Shown: in pieces, positions 11,501 through 25,165 of the stretch
Layout of the letters: every line of letters starts with the position of its first letter
How positions within the stretch are numbered: position 1 is the stretch's first letter
Assembly: GCA_000499405.2 (NCBI GenBank)
Contig: HG738137.1
Location: forward strand, 15,711,873-15,775,872
DNA: 64,000 nucleotides
Source of the DNA: Onchocerca volvulus
Taxonomy: Eukaryota; Nematoda; Chromadorea; Rhabditida; Onchocercidae
Direction of reading: 5' to 3'
Made by a program: the position numbers and the translations under genes
Notes under the pieces: generated by a model
What the model saw: only the letters and a program-made list of their open reading frames with translations
Told to the model about the DNA's origin: nothing
The model's database searches: none

Positions 11501-14388
11501 GTAGGATATTCATCAGCATTTAGTAAACCTTTAGGTGCCAAGCTTTCTGCTCTCAGAGCTCGTAACCGCCCCTAAAAATGATAAATCAAAGGATTGTTCA
11601 GCGCACTATTGATACAAATTCGCAAATGAATTCAGGCAAATCTTTTTGGATATGAAAATGTCATGAACTGCGAAGAAAATGCAAATACCTGCTCAATTAA
11701 TTCAAGTCATAGAATGGAATGATTCGAATAATTAAGTAGATATTTGCATTTTCTTCGGCAGTACATGACTATCAACACAGTCAATCTACATTTCAGAACC
11801 ACGATTTTATGATAACCGAATTTTTGTTATAAACAAAAATCTTATTACTCTATTCCAAGCCTCTTTAGGATTCATAATTCCATTGTAAACATCAAGGCGA
11901 GCTTCTCTGTCAAACTGCCTGTTGACAATATTCGAAAATGTAAACAGTTCACATTCTGAATTGTGGACTGGATTAACATCACCTGCCAAACGACCTGCAG
12001 TGAAAAAATCATTGAAAATAAGCTTGATATTTTGAGAAGATATATTCACTAGCGCTAATCTTTCATTAACATGGGAACTTTGTTATGAGCAATGAGCAAA
12101 TTTGGCAATCTATAAGTAACTAAAATATTCCACAAATTTATTCAAATGAAGCTCTAAAGTGTCAAAATAAAATTTTAAGATAACCTTCAGCAAGTTTTAT
12201 TTGAGCAATTGGATCGCCAGGTTTCTTTCCCATAGTCTCACACCCAGAACAACGGTAATAGCATCGTGAATTACGCGCTTGATTCAATCGATAAACACGG
12301 AACCTGAAGATTAACAAAAAAAAAGCTGAATACTTCTTGAACAAAAAAAAGATATTTACTTCACGAAAAAAAAAATAACGCAATAAAATTTTAATAATTT
12401 TGAATCCTAGATTTACAATTGAAAATTTTAAATTTTAGAAAAAAAACAAAACTAACTTATCGGTTCCGGTAACAGGAACAGCGATATCAGTCCATTTGAA
12501 ACGTCGATTTAGAAGAAATACATAAGGATGAAGCATTAATGGACGCTGACCAGTTATTAATTCTTGAAGAAGAGCGCATCTGCAACAAAATAAAAATTTG
12601 ATAAAAAATGATCAATTAAACATGCGATTGAAACTTCAATAAATTTCTAACTTGGAATTCAAATGAATTCTCTTGTATTGCAAATCTTTAAATGCTCATT
12701 TAACTTCAGAACAACAAAGTCTTTTCTCTTTCAGTACACTTATTGTATCTGTATTTTAGAATAATAATTGTGACTTAAAATGTTGGACAGCAAAAACCGA
12801 ATCAATAAGTCCAAAAACTTAGATAATATTAATTTATATTCATTCTAATCACTTCTCAGATTTTTTTTCTTACCCATAATACTAAGTATGATAGTTAGCA
12901 ATCAAATCTGAAAGAAGTGAAATAACTGAATCAAATGGTGTGAGCATAAATATTTCATACAAAAAATACATCATTCTTTACCTCTCTTTATCACTGTCTG
13001 TAAAGTATTCTTCTGGATTATCAGTCTTTTGCACCGGTACATTGAATATAACTGAAGAAGCTAATCCTTTACTAGCTTCTGTAAACGCTTGCTGAAACAT
13101 ACTTTTCCTGTGCAACTATACATCCTTAATGAAAAAAAACGTCATCAATTTAATTTCGATATTGAAAAAAAATTATATTAAAACAACTCAGATGTTTATC
13201 AGATGAATAAGCAGTTAAATTAAATAGAACTATTCGAGCGTCAAAATATAATCCCTCGTTTTTTTTTTTTTCTTTTTTTTTTTTTAAGGGTTAGTGTATT
13301 ACCGTTTTCATTGCATAATGTGCTACTGATGATAAACACTTGAAAAATCACTATTGATAGTATCAATTTAATTTAGAAATTAACTAAAGCAAAGAAAGAA
13401 TTTTTCAAAACCTTATTAAAATAATACATCACAAAAAATAACAAATCGCATCCTTACCTGGAATTGGGCAATTTGTGTTGGATGCAAATCACCCAAAGTT
13501 ATAGTACCTAGGACTTTCGCCTGCTGCTGTTGCTGCTGCTGACATGATTGTGGCTGCAAATTAGCAGAAGCATCCCTAAAAAGGTAAAACTGATTCTCTA
13601 ATTCTTTAATATTAATGCAGTTGATAATATACTGAAAATAAGGATTTTATACTCTGTTATTCTAAGAATAAAGAATTTAAAACAAATCTGATATTTATTT
13701 TTTTACAATCGCTACGAGTGAAACAAGACCACCGAGAATCTATTTTGCTGATAAATATAATACTAGCGAAGATTACACAATTAAAAAAAATTCTTTAATA
13801 TTTCAAGGTATTTAATACAATAATTATTCGACATCTTTCGTTATATAGTGAATATTTTCTTTATGAGATATGAGGTCTGAAATTAAATGTAAAATGTCGA
13901 AATGTCTATGTTGGATTAAATACACGTAGTAATGACTTACACTTTTACATCATTATTAACATTATGTTGAACATCAACACCATTGATATAATTCTGCAAG
14001 ATTCAGCGGATATGAAATTGAAATAAATTTCAATATATTTTTACAGATACTAATATTAGCGACATTTAAGATAAAAATGGTGCTTTCCATTGAACGCTTT
14101 GCATTTTTGCGAACAGTTCAAACAAAAAGCACAATATAAGCTTTATTTTTGATGCAATGAAAGATATAAAGTAGATAATAAAATTAGTAACAAGTAGAAT
14201 ATTATGTCAATTATGAATAGCAATATATGGTTAATAAAAATTAATTAAAAAAACACAATTTTTACCTGCGAATTATTGGTTAAAGAATCAGCGCAAAGTG
14301 AATCAGCAATCTGATCAGCAGCTTCCTCATCGGTTATCTCTCCACGAAGTACTCGAATAAATGTCTTCTCAACAAACGTAGTTAACAT
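8586..14388 (-). CDS. Putative nuclear protein with FLYWCH-like Cys/His region and Asp-rich tract
   Basis: Thirteen exons join in phase: 14388-14266, 13993-13941, 13575-13458, 13115-12982, 12579-12457, 12303-12185, 11994-11849, 11571-11455, 10780-10620, 10354-10313, 10115-9947, 9726-9363 and 9082-8586. They give about 721 residues. The start follows a long poly-T plus CAG at 14394, probably a spliced-leader site. Visible parts: a Gln run at ~71-77; a Cys/His region at ~150-240 with C198, C202, C205 and H234/C238 spaced like a FLYWCH zinc-binding fold (FLLNRRFKW, CYYRCSGC); a basic WWRNIPPP segment; an almost pure Asp/Asn/Glu tract at ~484-528; and a helical Gln/Arg-rich C-terminus. Nuclear DNA-binding function is inference from the Cys/His pattern. 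The weakest splice choices are exon 4 (TATAG), exon 12 donor GTTCGT, and the exon 11 donor, where a competing form carries a stop. Confidence 0.78.
9455..9590 (-). repeat. Imperfect GAT/GAC trinucleotide repeat coding the Asp-rich tract
   Basis: The plus strand reads as imperfect ATC/CAT trinucleotides. On the minus strand this codes a run of Asp with Asn, Glu and Arg inside exon 12 of the FLYWCH-like gene. The frame stays open through the whole tract. Confidence 0.85.
10244..10267. repeat. (AT)n microsatellite
   Basis: Alternating AT dinucleotides within an intron of the FLYWCH-like gene. Confidence 0.85.
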
Positions 14389-15321
14389 AAAAGCTGAAAA
14401 AAAAAAGAAATTTGATTTTATTAGTTAAATCAATAAAAACAAATTCAAATCTTCATTGTGAAATAAATTTTCCAAATTTTGTTTGAAATTTAACACTTAA
14501 ATGGTACCGATCATTTAGATGTTAAAATTCAAACAGAATTTGGATTATCTGAACAAATATGAAAAATCTGAATTTTCAAAATATGTTTTTCACGTAAAAT
14601 CTCTCGATGCGATTTCATTAAAACAGATAAATAGTTGTTTGATTAAATGATAAATTTTAAAGTGAGAAGAAAAAGTTTCAATTTATGTCGTAATTTCTAT
14701 GTTCTAAATTAGAAGGGGTTTACAAGACTGGTATCTACTTCCGCTAATGTTCGTATCTCAAAAATTGGAAAGTCATATCTGGTATTTATGTTTTCGCTTA
14801 GGATCCAGATATATCAGTGTTAAGCAACATTAATTTGAGGAATTTCTTAAGCTACAGCAAATTCGGATTAAGATTTAGCTGTATAATTAAACAAAATATC
14901 ATTAAAGAAGAATGAACAAAAAAAAAAAAGGAGGGAAACACTGCCATCAATCCTATCAATCAAAAAATTTAGGAACAAACAGTTAGAAAATACACACACC
15001 TATAATTTATATATTGAAAAAAATATGAATCATTTTAAAACAATTTAGTCGTAACTTTGCCTGTTTTTATTTCAAAATAATATGACTTGAAAATGTTGTA
15101 TTAATTTTCTTGTGTATACGATAATTGAAAACAAAAAGACTAATGTGAATTTAATGAACTTTGCAATGAATGTGAACTTGACGAATTTTATGAACGATAA
15201 TGTGAACATTTCATAAGTGTGAAAAATGACATCAATATGTCTTATTTTGATGTTCACACGTTAACTTCATATGTCGATGCTGCATATGAAAATCAATATG
15301 ATCATCTCATGATCTAAAGAA

Positions 15322-15568
15322 GAAAATAAGATTGATAAAATAAATTTCAATAGATAAATAAAAAGAAAATCAAGTTGACAAAATAAATTTTAAGAGAAAG
15401 ATGAAAATAAAATGAAGTTTGGTAAAATGAACTTCAATAGATGGACAAAAATGGAAAAAAGTTGGCAAACTAAACTTCAGCAGATAAATGTAAAGAAAAT
15501 AAGGTATTAAAATAAATTTGAATAGATAAAAAAGAAAATAAGATTGGTTAAATAAACTTAAAAGATCC
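15322..15568. repeat. Degenerate ~40-bp tandem repeat, six copies
   Basis: The motif GAAAATAAGATTGATAAAAT, followed by a TTCAATAGAT-like element, recurs at about 15322, 15365, 15403, 15453, 15495 and 15534. Spacing is 38-50 bp with considerable divergence. It lies in the divergent intergenic region between the FLYWCH-like gene and rpl-11, about 1 kb upstream of each start. Confidence 0.65.
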
Positions 15569-15783
15569 TACCAAATTTCGCAATCGTTGCACTTTAATCG
15601 ATCGAAATGAGTACCGTTAAAAGATGACACGGTCCGCGTTTTTTCCACTCTATTGGATATCGATAGGAACAAATAATAAATGAGAAAGTGGGGGGACATT
15701 GTTCAGTTGAATTAATGTTGTACGTTTGTGTTTTAGGTTTTACGTGTTTGACGTGTTCATATAACTGTTTACGTCACTATAAC

Positions 15784-15969
15784 GTAACGATAATTACATT
15801 GATTGCTTCAATTGATCGAGAGATTCTTTTATTTTCTATTTAAACAAGAATGTCCTTTTTGGACTTTGCGTGTAAAGCGTATTCGAGTTATTTAGGTCAT
15901 CGTAATGATAATTACATTGAATGCTTCGGTTAATCGAAAGATTATTTTATTTTCTGCTTGAACAGGAAT
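15784..15969. repeat. 68-bp imperfect direct duplication upstream of rpl-11
   Basis: Segments 15784-15851 and 15902-15969 have equal length and align without gaps. Both read GTAA-GATAATTACATTGA near the start and share ATTTTATTTTCT-type blocks and an ACA-GAAT end, with roughly ten substitutions. The copies are offset by 118 bp. Confidence 0.75.
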
Positions 15970-16633
15970 TCTCTCACTTTCTAGTTTCAAACAATCCTTA
16001 ACATATAGAACGAATACAAAGCATCTGTTCAACGAAAAATAGTGAGTGTGAAATTTCAGCGTCTCGAGGTTTATGTCGAATGTTGAAAGATTTTTTTAAT
16101 AGCAAACATTGAATTGTTAATGTCCAATATTTATTGTTGAAATGTTGTCATGTTGAAAAATAGCATTTATTGATAAATCGATTGACAGTATTGATTGACG
16201 CAAAATCCAATTTTAGCTAACAACGCTTTAGATTAAAATATCGCGTAGATATATTCCAATTTTTATCAGTGAATATCAGTTGTGTTTAATTTTACAGTTT
16301 AATTTTTATCAGTGAACAGTAATTGTGACTAATTTTTCAATTTAATTTTTATAGGTGAGCACAACTAATTTTACAGTTTAGTAATTTTCTTTTATATAAA
16401 AAGTAGTATTTCTTCATCATTCTTGCAATAGACTACTTAATGTTCAGTATTTCATTCGGATTCGCATTTTTTTTTCACATTTTTATTTCACATTTTTATT
16501 CACGTTTCGTTAACATTTTTTATAATTTGTTGCAACTGCTGTCACTATTGTCTTGTTGCTGTTGATTGATGCGCGATTTTTTTTGTATTTGTTCCCTGTT
16601 AAGAAATTCGATGTTCTCTTTTTCCAGGTTTAA

Positions 16634-18138
<1,505 letters not shown>

Positions 18139-19448
18139 AAATGATTTTCAATTGTTATTAGTTCGTTGTTTTAATTTAAATGCATATGATTAAAAATAAG
18201 TTTTGTTTATTTACAGTAACCAGTGGACATACACAAATGAATTTATTAAAACACAGTCTATTACTAGTCTCTAGCTTTGCCAAAAGCCGTCCTGGTATAA
18301 TGCATGTATTGAGCTCCATCCCAATCAATAATAGAATGAACGAACAAGATTTTTAGCATCAGGAATATAGCAAGGGAGCAAGATTAAGTTGACAAGCTCG
18401 AAGTTTCTGTGATTTACATTACATAAGGTCGATGATGAAGTAAGCATCTGAATCTCAATATTAATGTAGGAAATTGATTGTCAGCTGACATTTAAATTTT
18501 ATCCGTTTAATTTTTTAAGCTGTTTTATTGCATCAAGAAAATTAATGACAATAATTCAACGAAACTACACAAATTATCACAGATTATGTTATGACTATAT
18601 AAAGAAGATTCATTGAATAGCTGCTACTTTGACATAAAACCAGTCGAAAATATTAAATATACAATCTTTTTTTACGAATGAAATGGTCTGGAATGTAGCT
18701 AGTAATTAGTACACGAATGCGTGAATGGATTCAGTCGGATCGAAAAGTTCGTTATCTTCTATTAACTGACTCGTAATTTTGAGTTTGTACGAACTATCAG
18801 TTCAATTAAATTAACTCAGTAAAAGTATTTCATCAGCCAATTGTTGGGAAAATGCGAATTTCGCATTCTGCATTTTTCGATAATGTTAACTGCTACGTGA
18901 TTTGAGTTAACTTAGATAATAAATTATTTGATTCAAAAGAAAATTTTCGATGTTAAATGCAAATTCAAGGAACAGTTGAGTTACTAAGACAATGAAAAGC
19001 TAACAGATTGTCTTTTGCGAACGTGGGGGTAATTATAATTAAGTGCTTACCGGTTTTCACTTCTCAAATTTGTAAATGTCGGAAAAAACCACATATTCCT
19101 GGAAAAAAATATTTGCAATGAACTTTTCTATCATAATTAATTCATGCTTTACTTCATTTTTCTTTTTAGTGACAGCGCTCATATTGATTACCTAATCAGT
19201 TTAATGACGTTCGCCAATCACCAAACATAAGTCGGATATGAAAGACAAAGACATCATCATAAGATATGTAAAAAAATTCAAAAGCATTTAGTGCATTTAT
19301 ATCATAAAGCTAATGCTCAGTTAAGTAGAGGCATCTAATGTACGAAAAAAATCTATAGTTTCAGATGAGGTCAATTAAAGACGTACATGATGTGTCGCAA
19401 ATTTTTCTATAAACAACACAATTACATACATATACATATTCATAGTAT
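18139..19448. other. Convergent 3' intergenic region, no gene seen
   Basis: About 1.3 kb between the stop codons of rpl-11 and the V-ATPase subunit H gene. I found no supported reading frame, RNA gene or repeat. It presumably holds both 3' UTRs. Confidence 0.6.
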
Positions 19449-22400
19449 TCATTCAACTGTAGCAGTTGCATTATCAGCATCCAACTGTTTGCCAAGATAT
19501 TCCCAATTATGCACCATTAATTTCTGGATTGCAAGCAATGAATGATATCGTACATTTGGATCATCCGCCGAAAGCAGTTTCATCACTGCTTGCTTACCTT
19601 GCAGTTGCTCAATTTTGCTAAAATGAAAAAATATATACATATATAATAATTCAGAAAAGAAAGCATAAATATTCTGAAAGAAAGCATATATTCTGAAAAG
19701 AAAGCATAAAAACGAACTTCTTGCCCCTTGGATAGTGTCTTACATATTCTCCAATATCGTGGACTGCGACGCACAGAGCTAAAGTATCCGACTGTACTTC
19801 CAAAATTTTGATCAAAATCCTGGAAATGTTCAAAAGGAAAAACAGAATAGTAATCTTTCAATTTCGCTTTAAGTGTGAGGACTTACTTTAAAAGCTCAAA
19901 ATCTTTTTCATTGAATTTTTGTGCATTTTCTCTCCAAAACTTTTCTGATTTATGGACCGGACTCCAATGCAGCCGGCCTGATTTTACCTAAAAAAAATAT
20001 TAAAAAATCAAATCAGTATTCATTTTTCCAAGTGAGAAGTCGCTTTCTAGATCTAATAAACTTTCGAAATTTTCGAAATACAAAAATGAAATGCAAAAGA
20101 GTAATTCTTAAAATTTAAATCGCCATAAAATTTGCCTTGTTCAACATGTTCAACTTCTTGGCACAATCTAATGAAGACGTTCATCCACAGTGCCTAACAA
20201 GAAGTAGCACCACAGTATTTCTCTATTACTTGAATCATACCTCCGATACATATTCGTCAAATGAAGAGAAATCTTGGACTGAGGAATGCAATTTTTCACT
20301 GAGGAATTCAACATCATCGTTCAACTCGTCATCATCAAATTTTTTGGAGTCCATTAGTTCAAGTGTTTTCAAAGTTTTACATTGCACCATTTGTAAGGCT
20401 GTTTCTCGCTCAAGCTCACGGTCATCGATTTTCTCGAGAATATTCCGAAATGTTCCCAAGATTATGCGAATCACCTATAAAAAGTAATTTCAAAAGCTAA
20501 ATATCATTATTTCTTCACAAAGGAGCAAAACAGAAAATGACAAAAATCACTAAAAATCACTACAAACTTACATGAAATCGTGACGCACCAAATCACAAAA
20601 TATATTAATTTTGTAAACTGTAGACAAAAACCTTAGTTAAAGTAAAATATCTTTCCTTATCACCAAGTAACCTTATTTCTCCGCATATCATATCCTCAGT
20701 ACGCAAGAAAAATATCAAAAATATACAGCTTTACTTTTTCTTTAGTTGATTCCGAAAGAATATCACCAAGAATTTGAATAGCTCCGCTATGCGGGAATTT
20801 TTGGGCTATGGCTGGGTTGAATGTAAGACACCATAACGAGAATATGAGTTGATATTGAAGTTGAAAATTAGTTTTACCGCTCAAGACTGCCAAAATACTG
20901 AAAGTATAAGATATTTTTAAGTCATTTATTATAATGTATAACAAAAGATGTAAAACCCGTTCTATTAAAAATGATCCGTGATTTGCCCTATCAAATAAAA
21001 AATTTTGGCTTTATTTCCTGGTTTTATGAAAATACTATTAATCAAATTAGCTCAAACGATTTTTTTAACTATTCGATGCCTAAAGCATTTTACACAACTC
21101 CCAGCGGTCAATAATAGCTGCGTTGATTTGTCAAACATCATGTAAGCAAAAAAATAATTCATTTAAAAACCTTTTGATACCATCCAGTGCCAAAAATGTA
21201 TGACGATACTCATCAATCCGAAGTATCATCTGCAAACAACGTGCCGTTGTATTGATATATTCATTTCCTGCAGACTTCAACTGATCCTTGAGAAATGAAA
21301 TGTAGAAATTTAGATCGGAACCTTCCATAAGTGTTGTACCAAAACAAGCAAATTTTGCTAAAACAGATGACATCTGAAAAATATTTTCTATGAAGTTATC
21401 GCATCATAAAATTATTATTTGCAAAAAAAAAAAAAAAAAAAACATGAATTAAGACTTTTCGATTGATTATTTCCAAAATATCACTGAATTAAATGAACTA
21501 GATGGATCAGCTGGTTAACAAGCAAGCTTATATTATGGATACGATGCTAAGCTCATTTTAGAATTCAGTATATTAGTAGTTCATACTATAAAATTCGTAA
21601 TACAGATGAGTTATCAACGGAAAGACATTGTTGGCAATCTAAAAATCCTACAATAAGCAAGCAAGTATGTATTCAAGTAAATTACTTCCAATTTTCCCTG
21701 CTAATATTCAATTCAAAATACAAACCTGATTTACAGTGAATGGATCTTGACGCTGTAAGATACCCAAGAACCATGACCATAAGCTTCGCTTATTTTTTCG
21801 GGCATAGCTATGAAATATTTCTACACGTGATTTATCCTCCTGAAATAAATCATCACTTAGTAAATGAAAATAAATGCATGGAAGTGAAAAGAAGGGAAGA
21901 CTAATCATACTGGGCAAAGCTTATCATAATAATTTATGAAACATTCAATAAACTGCTCTTTTTAAATTCTATCAGACTTAATAAAAAGTCAGGATTTTCA
22001 ATAGCTTGTCTAAAATCTAATCCATGGTTGATATTACTGCAGTGAAATTGTATATATTGTCGGTTAATGCATATATGTTTTTCTCTGATTTTAGGACTAC
22101 CGATTTCTTTTCACAGACCAGTAATATCTTTTTCTCAACAAATCTCAAATTTTCATTATTGCATCCCCATTGTAAAAATTAAATTATATCAAATGTACAA
22201 AATATACAAATATACAAAAATACAAATATACAAAACGAACTGACAGCAAATATTGTAAGGGGCCAAATGTGATATTACCAGCAAATTTTCAATCCTAAAT
22301 TTTTACATTTGAGAAGATCATGGTGAACTTTCTTTTTTTAGAAGAACTTATATGAAAATACAAAAATTATTGGAAATCTCTGTAGAATAAACAAGTGTAA

Positions 22401-23434
22401 CACTAACCAAAATCATATCATCCATTAATGTTAGTACATAACGAACATTTTGATCTTTGGCAACAGTTGTAATAAGATTGATCATTGTCCGTGCACACTG
22501 ATTTTTATTATTCTCCAAGAAGACATCACGATCTTGCTTAGTTTTTAATGCTTCATATGCCGTTATGAAATCGTAATCTTCCTGCACAATCATTTGACTC
22601 CTACAGAGCTCATCTATTATTTTACAACAATTAATAATTTGCTTAAAACATATTTCACTTTTTTTTTTCCCTCGTTTATAACTTTATCTACCATAGGAAA
22701 GATAGCAAAAATCAATATGTGCCAATATCTGATATACAATCTTCTATTACTTCTCATACTTTCGCGAAATGAAATGCATAAGACTAGACTTCGAAAGTCC
22801 TTTAATGATTAAAAAAAAGTGGTAAATAGCAGAAGTTTAAAAAGAAAAAGTGATAAATGATAAAAACTTCAATCATAATAGAGGAGAAAATGGCTAAGAG
22901 TTAATTAGTTTTAAAATTCAAAATGAGCAAATATTACAAGCAGACATTTTATGAAGAATACAGATATTCTGATTAAATCTTGTTTCACATTTCATTAAAC
23001 TTTAATTATTATAAGTTATTACTTAATTTCTAGATTATTATAAACTCTTTTTTTTTTTTGTATCCATTACAACTGATAGTTTAGTCTATATTTACAGCAA
23101 TGAATAAAGTTTCTTCTATATCAAACAGGTAAAAATTATAATTTCTTCTACATCCATAACAATATATTCTCTTTCATATCGGTAACTAAGAATAGCACTT
23201 CATTTTAAGATATTATAATACATAAATTTAATAGGAATATGATAATATATAAGCATAATTAAAACAAAATATACTTAAATGCAACAAAGTAATGAAAAGA
23301 AACCTTAAATAGGAATTCCAATTAGGCCTGTTATTTCGAACATCAGCTGCTTCTAATTGTAACTTACTCGTTGCACTAATCATATCAACCTGAGGAATTT
23401 GTGGGACATCCGCTACAACTGTCGAATCAACCAT
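19449..23434 (-). CDS. vha-15: V-type proton ATPase subunit H
   Basis: Nine exons join in phase: 23434-23304, 22600-22408, 21839-21726, 21373-21171, 20897-20735, 20474-20241, 19987-19887, 19819-19718 and 19617-19449. They give 469 residues, the usual length of eukaryotic subunit H (Vma13). Recognisable segments are [15 protein letters not shown] text in exon 3 ([18 protein letters not shown]), [34 protein letters not shown] with [32 protein letters not shown], and a C-terminal armadillo-like helix ending with [14 protein letters not shown]. Subunit H is an all-helical HEAT/ARM protein that clamps the cytosolic V1 sector, is needed for coupled activity and silences free V1. A TTTCCAG acceptor 32 bases upstream of the ATG (at 23467) suggests trans-splicing. 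Symbol by analogy with C. elegans vha-15. Confidence 0.97.
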
Positions 23435-23644
23435 TTTTCCCGGAATAAAATATGAAATTCGGAATGCTGGAAATAATCGATAAAAGTTATAAAAGCATTA
23501 ACATTACTGTATCAATATTCGATCGAAACAATTTATCGTTTTAATCACACTACTCATTTTTTTTTCCGTAATTAATTTTCTAATGCAATCGGAATAATGC
23601 TGAGCAAGATAAATAAATGAGTAAACGAACAAACTTCAAAAGAA

Positions 23645-23777
23645 ACCGGAAGAATATATAAAATAATAGAAAATTACCGGAAAATAGATGGACGGAAAAA
23701 AAATCAGAATAAACGGACAACCGGAAAATCACTAAAAAATGGATTGATGCAAAAAAAGATTACCGGAACAACCGGAA
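23645..23777 (+). promoter_or_regulatory. Cluster of five ACCGGAA (ETS-like) motifs
   Basis: ACCGGAA occurs at 23645, 23676, 23720, 23762 and 23771. The last reads ACCGGAAGT, the optimal ETS-family site. They lie 210-340 bp upstream of the V-ATPase H start. In such AT-rich DNA, five copies of a GC-bearing heptamer in 133 bp is notable. Confidence 0.45.
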
Positions 23778-24112
23778 GTGAAGAAAAATACTGGAACAGC
23801 TTACAAAATTCTAAACTAACATAAAATTAAATCATTTACTAGAACAGTAGAAATAAATAACGAAGAATGAGAAATCAATGATCAAACGCAGACAATCCAA
23901 GCAAGACCATTTGCTTTTTTGAATATTTTGTGATAATTTAGATTTCAAATATAAAACTGAATTAGATGATTTAATGAAAAGAAAGGGGAAATTTTTATAA
24001 GAAAATATCAGTAACCCGAGATATCCTGTATCTAAATCATTTTTATAAAAGTTCAAATTTAGGATCCCAAAAATTTTACCGGATTGATCGATCCGAAACG
24101 AATGTGATAAGC

Positions 24113-24135
24113 ATCGATCGATCGATCGATCGATG
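24113..24135. repeat. (ATCG)n microsatellite
   Basis: Five to six tandem ATCG units, flanked by further CGATC-containing phrases. Confidence 0.85.
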
Positions 24136-24581
24136 AATCGATCCGATCAATGGATATTGGCATATTTAGATCAGTTTTTCCGTATAATTTTCACGGGTAA
24201 TTAATATTTGGTAAATAAATATACGCCGCAACAAATTACTAACTGGTCATTTTTATAAATGATATGGAAAAAAAACTGCGATTTTTTTCTTATCAGAATA
24301 TTCTCTGATTTCTGATTTCTTTTTTTTTTTTATTAACATTCCGGTTAATTATAATATTCCGACTAATCGCATAATTTACGCTTAATTAGCATAATTTCCT
24401 AATTATTTAATGATCCCTCCATTTAATGTTTAATACTATTTTTTTTTTCTCTGTTCATCTTGTTCCTTCTTTTTTTCTTCTTATCACAATACTCTCTGAT
24501 TCATTCTCATACACAATCATCGATTCCTATCATCATCATCATCTTTGCTATTATCAATGATAACATTTTATCTTCTAGTGA

Positions 24582-24600
24582 TGACTCATCAGTGACGTCA
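24582..24600 (+). promoter_or_regulatory. AP-1 site beside a consensus CRE
   Basis: TGACTCA at 24582-24588 and the perfect palindrome TGACGTCA at 24593-24600 are separated by four bases. These are the textbook bZIP targets of Fos/Jun and CREB/ATF. They lie about 950 bp upstream of the ADAM17 start and 1.15 kb upstream of the V-ATPase H start. Binding is not shown. Confidence 0.4.
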
Positions 24601-24770
24601 TCCCTCCTTTTGTAAATAGTCATTTGCTTTTTTTTCATTTTATGCTGTCTGATTACGGAATAGAGTGGAAGTTTTCAAATTTTTTTAAAAATCGTCCATA
24701 TGCTCAAACCAGTCGTGACAAAGACTTTTGTCTCTGTATGTATGTCTACGTGTATGTATACGTATGTGCG

Positions 24771-24844
24771 TGTCTGTGAGTATGTGGATGTATGTGCATG
24801 TCTGTGAGTATGTGGATGTATGTGCATGTCTGTGAGTATGTGGC
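24771..24844. repeat. 28-bp GT-rich minisatellite
   Basis: Units starting TGTCTGTGAGTATGTGG begin at 24771, 24799 and 24827, the last truncated. They sit inside a wider TATG/TGTG-rich stretch at about 24725-24880. Confidence 0.8.
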
Positions 24845-25010
24845 ATGTCTGTATGTGTACATAGTGGAAATGTGTATGTGTGAAAATTTGAAAATTAGTT
24901 TATTTTTCAAGGTAAATATATGTTAGAAAAATAACAGGTAGAAAATTCGTCTGGCTAAGAAAGTACAGGTATGGCTGAAACATGGGAATTTCAAGTATTG
25001 GGAGAGGAGG

Positions 25011-25165
25011 AAGACGTAGGAATTTTAGGTAACGGTGGAGGGAAAGACGTAGGAATTTCAGGTAACGGTGGTAAGGAAGACGTAGGAATTTCAGGTAACG
25101 GTGGAGGGGAAGACATAGGAATTTCAGGTAACGGTGGAGGGTAAGACGTAGGAATTTCAGATAAT
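25011..25165. repeat. 33-bp minisatellite, about five copies
   Basis: Units beginning AAGACGTAGGAATTTCAGGT start at 25011, 25044, 25077, 25110 and 25143, nearly identical, the last one decaying. Because 33 is a multiple of three, the minus strand stays open from 25250 to 24900 and reads an 11-residue repeat like LHRYLKFLRLP. There is no convincing start context or splice support, so I annotate it as a repeat and not as a gene. Confidence 0.88.

Larger units (their letters stand above)
14397..16626. promoter_or_regulatory. Divergent intergenic/promoter region of FLYWCH-like gene and rpl-11
   Basis: About 2.2 kb without a convincing gene. It contains the degenerate ~40-bp repeats at 15322-15568 and a 68-bp direct duplication (15784-15851 and 15902-15969). 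Repeated TTTTTATCAGTGA-like phrases lie near 16260-16360. TATA boxes are not obvious. The rpl-11 mRNA probably begins by trans-splicing at TTTTTCCAG ending 16627. Confidence 0.5.

Noticed and set aside
19583..19861. Long minus-strand frame overlapping V-ATPase H exons 8 and 9
   Set aside because: Reads through the intron in the wrong phase; the phased exons reproduce subunit H.
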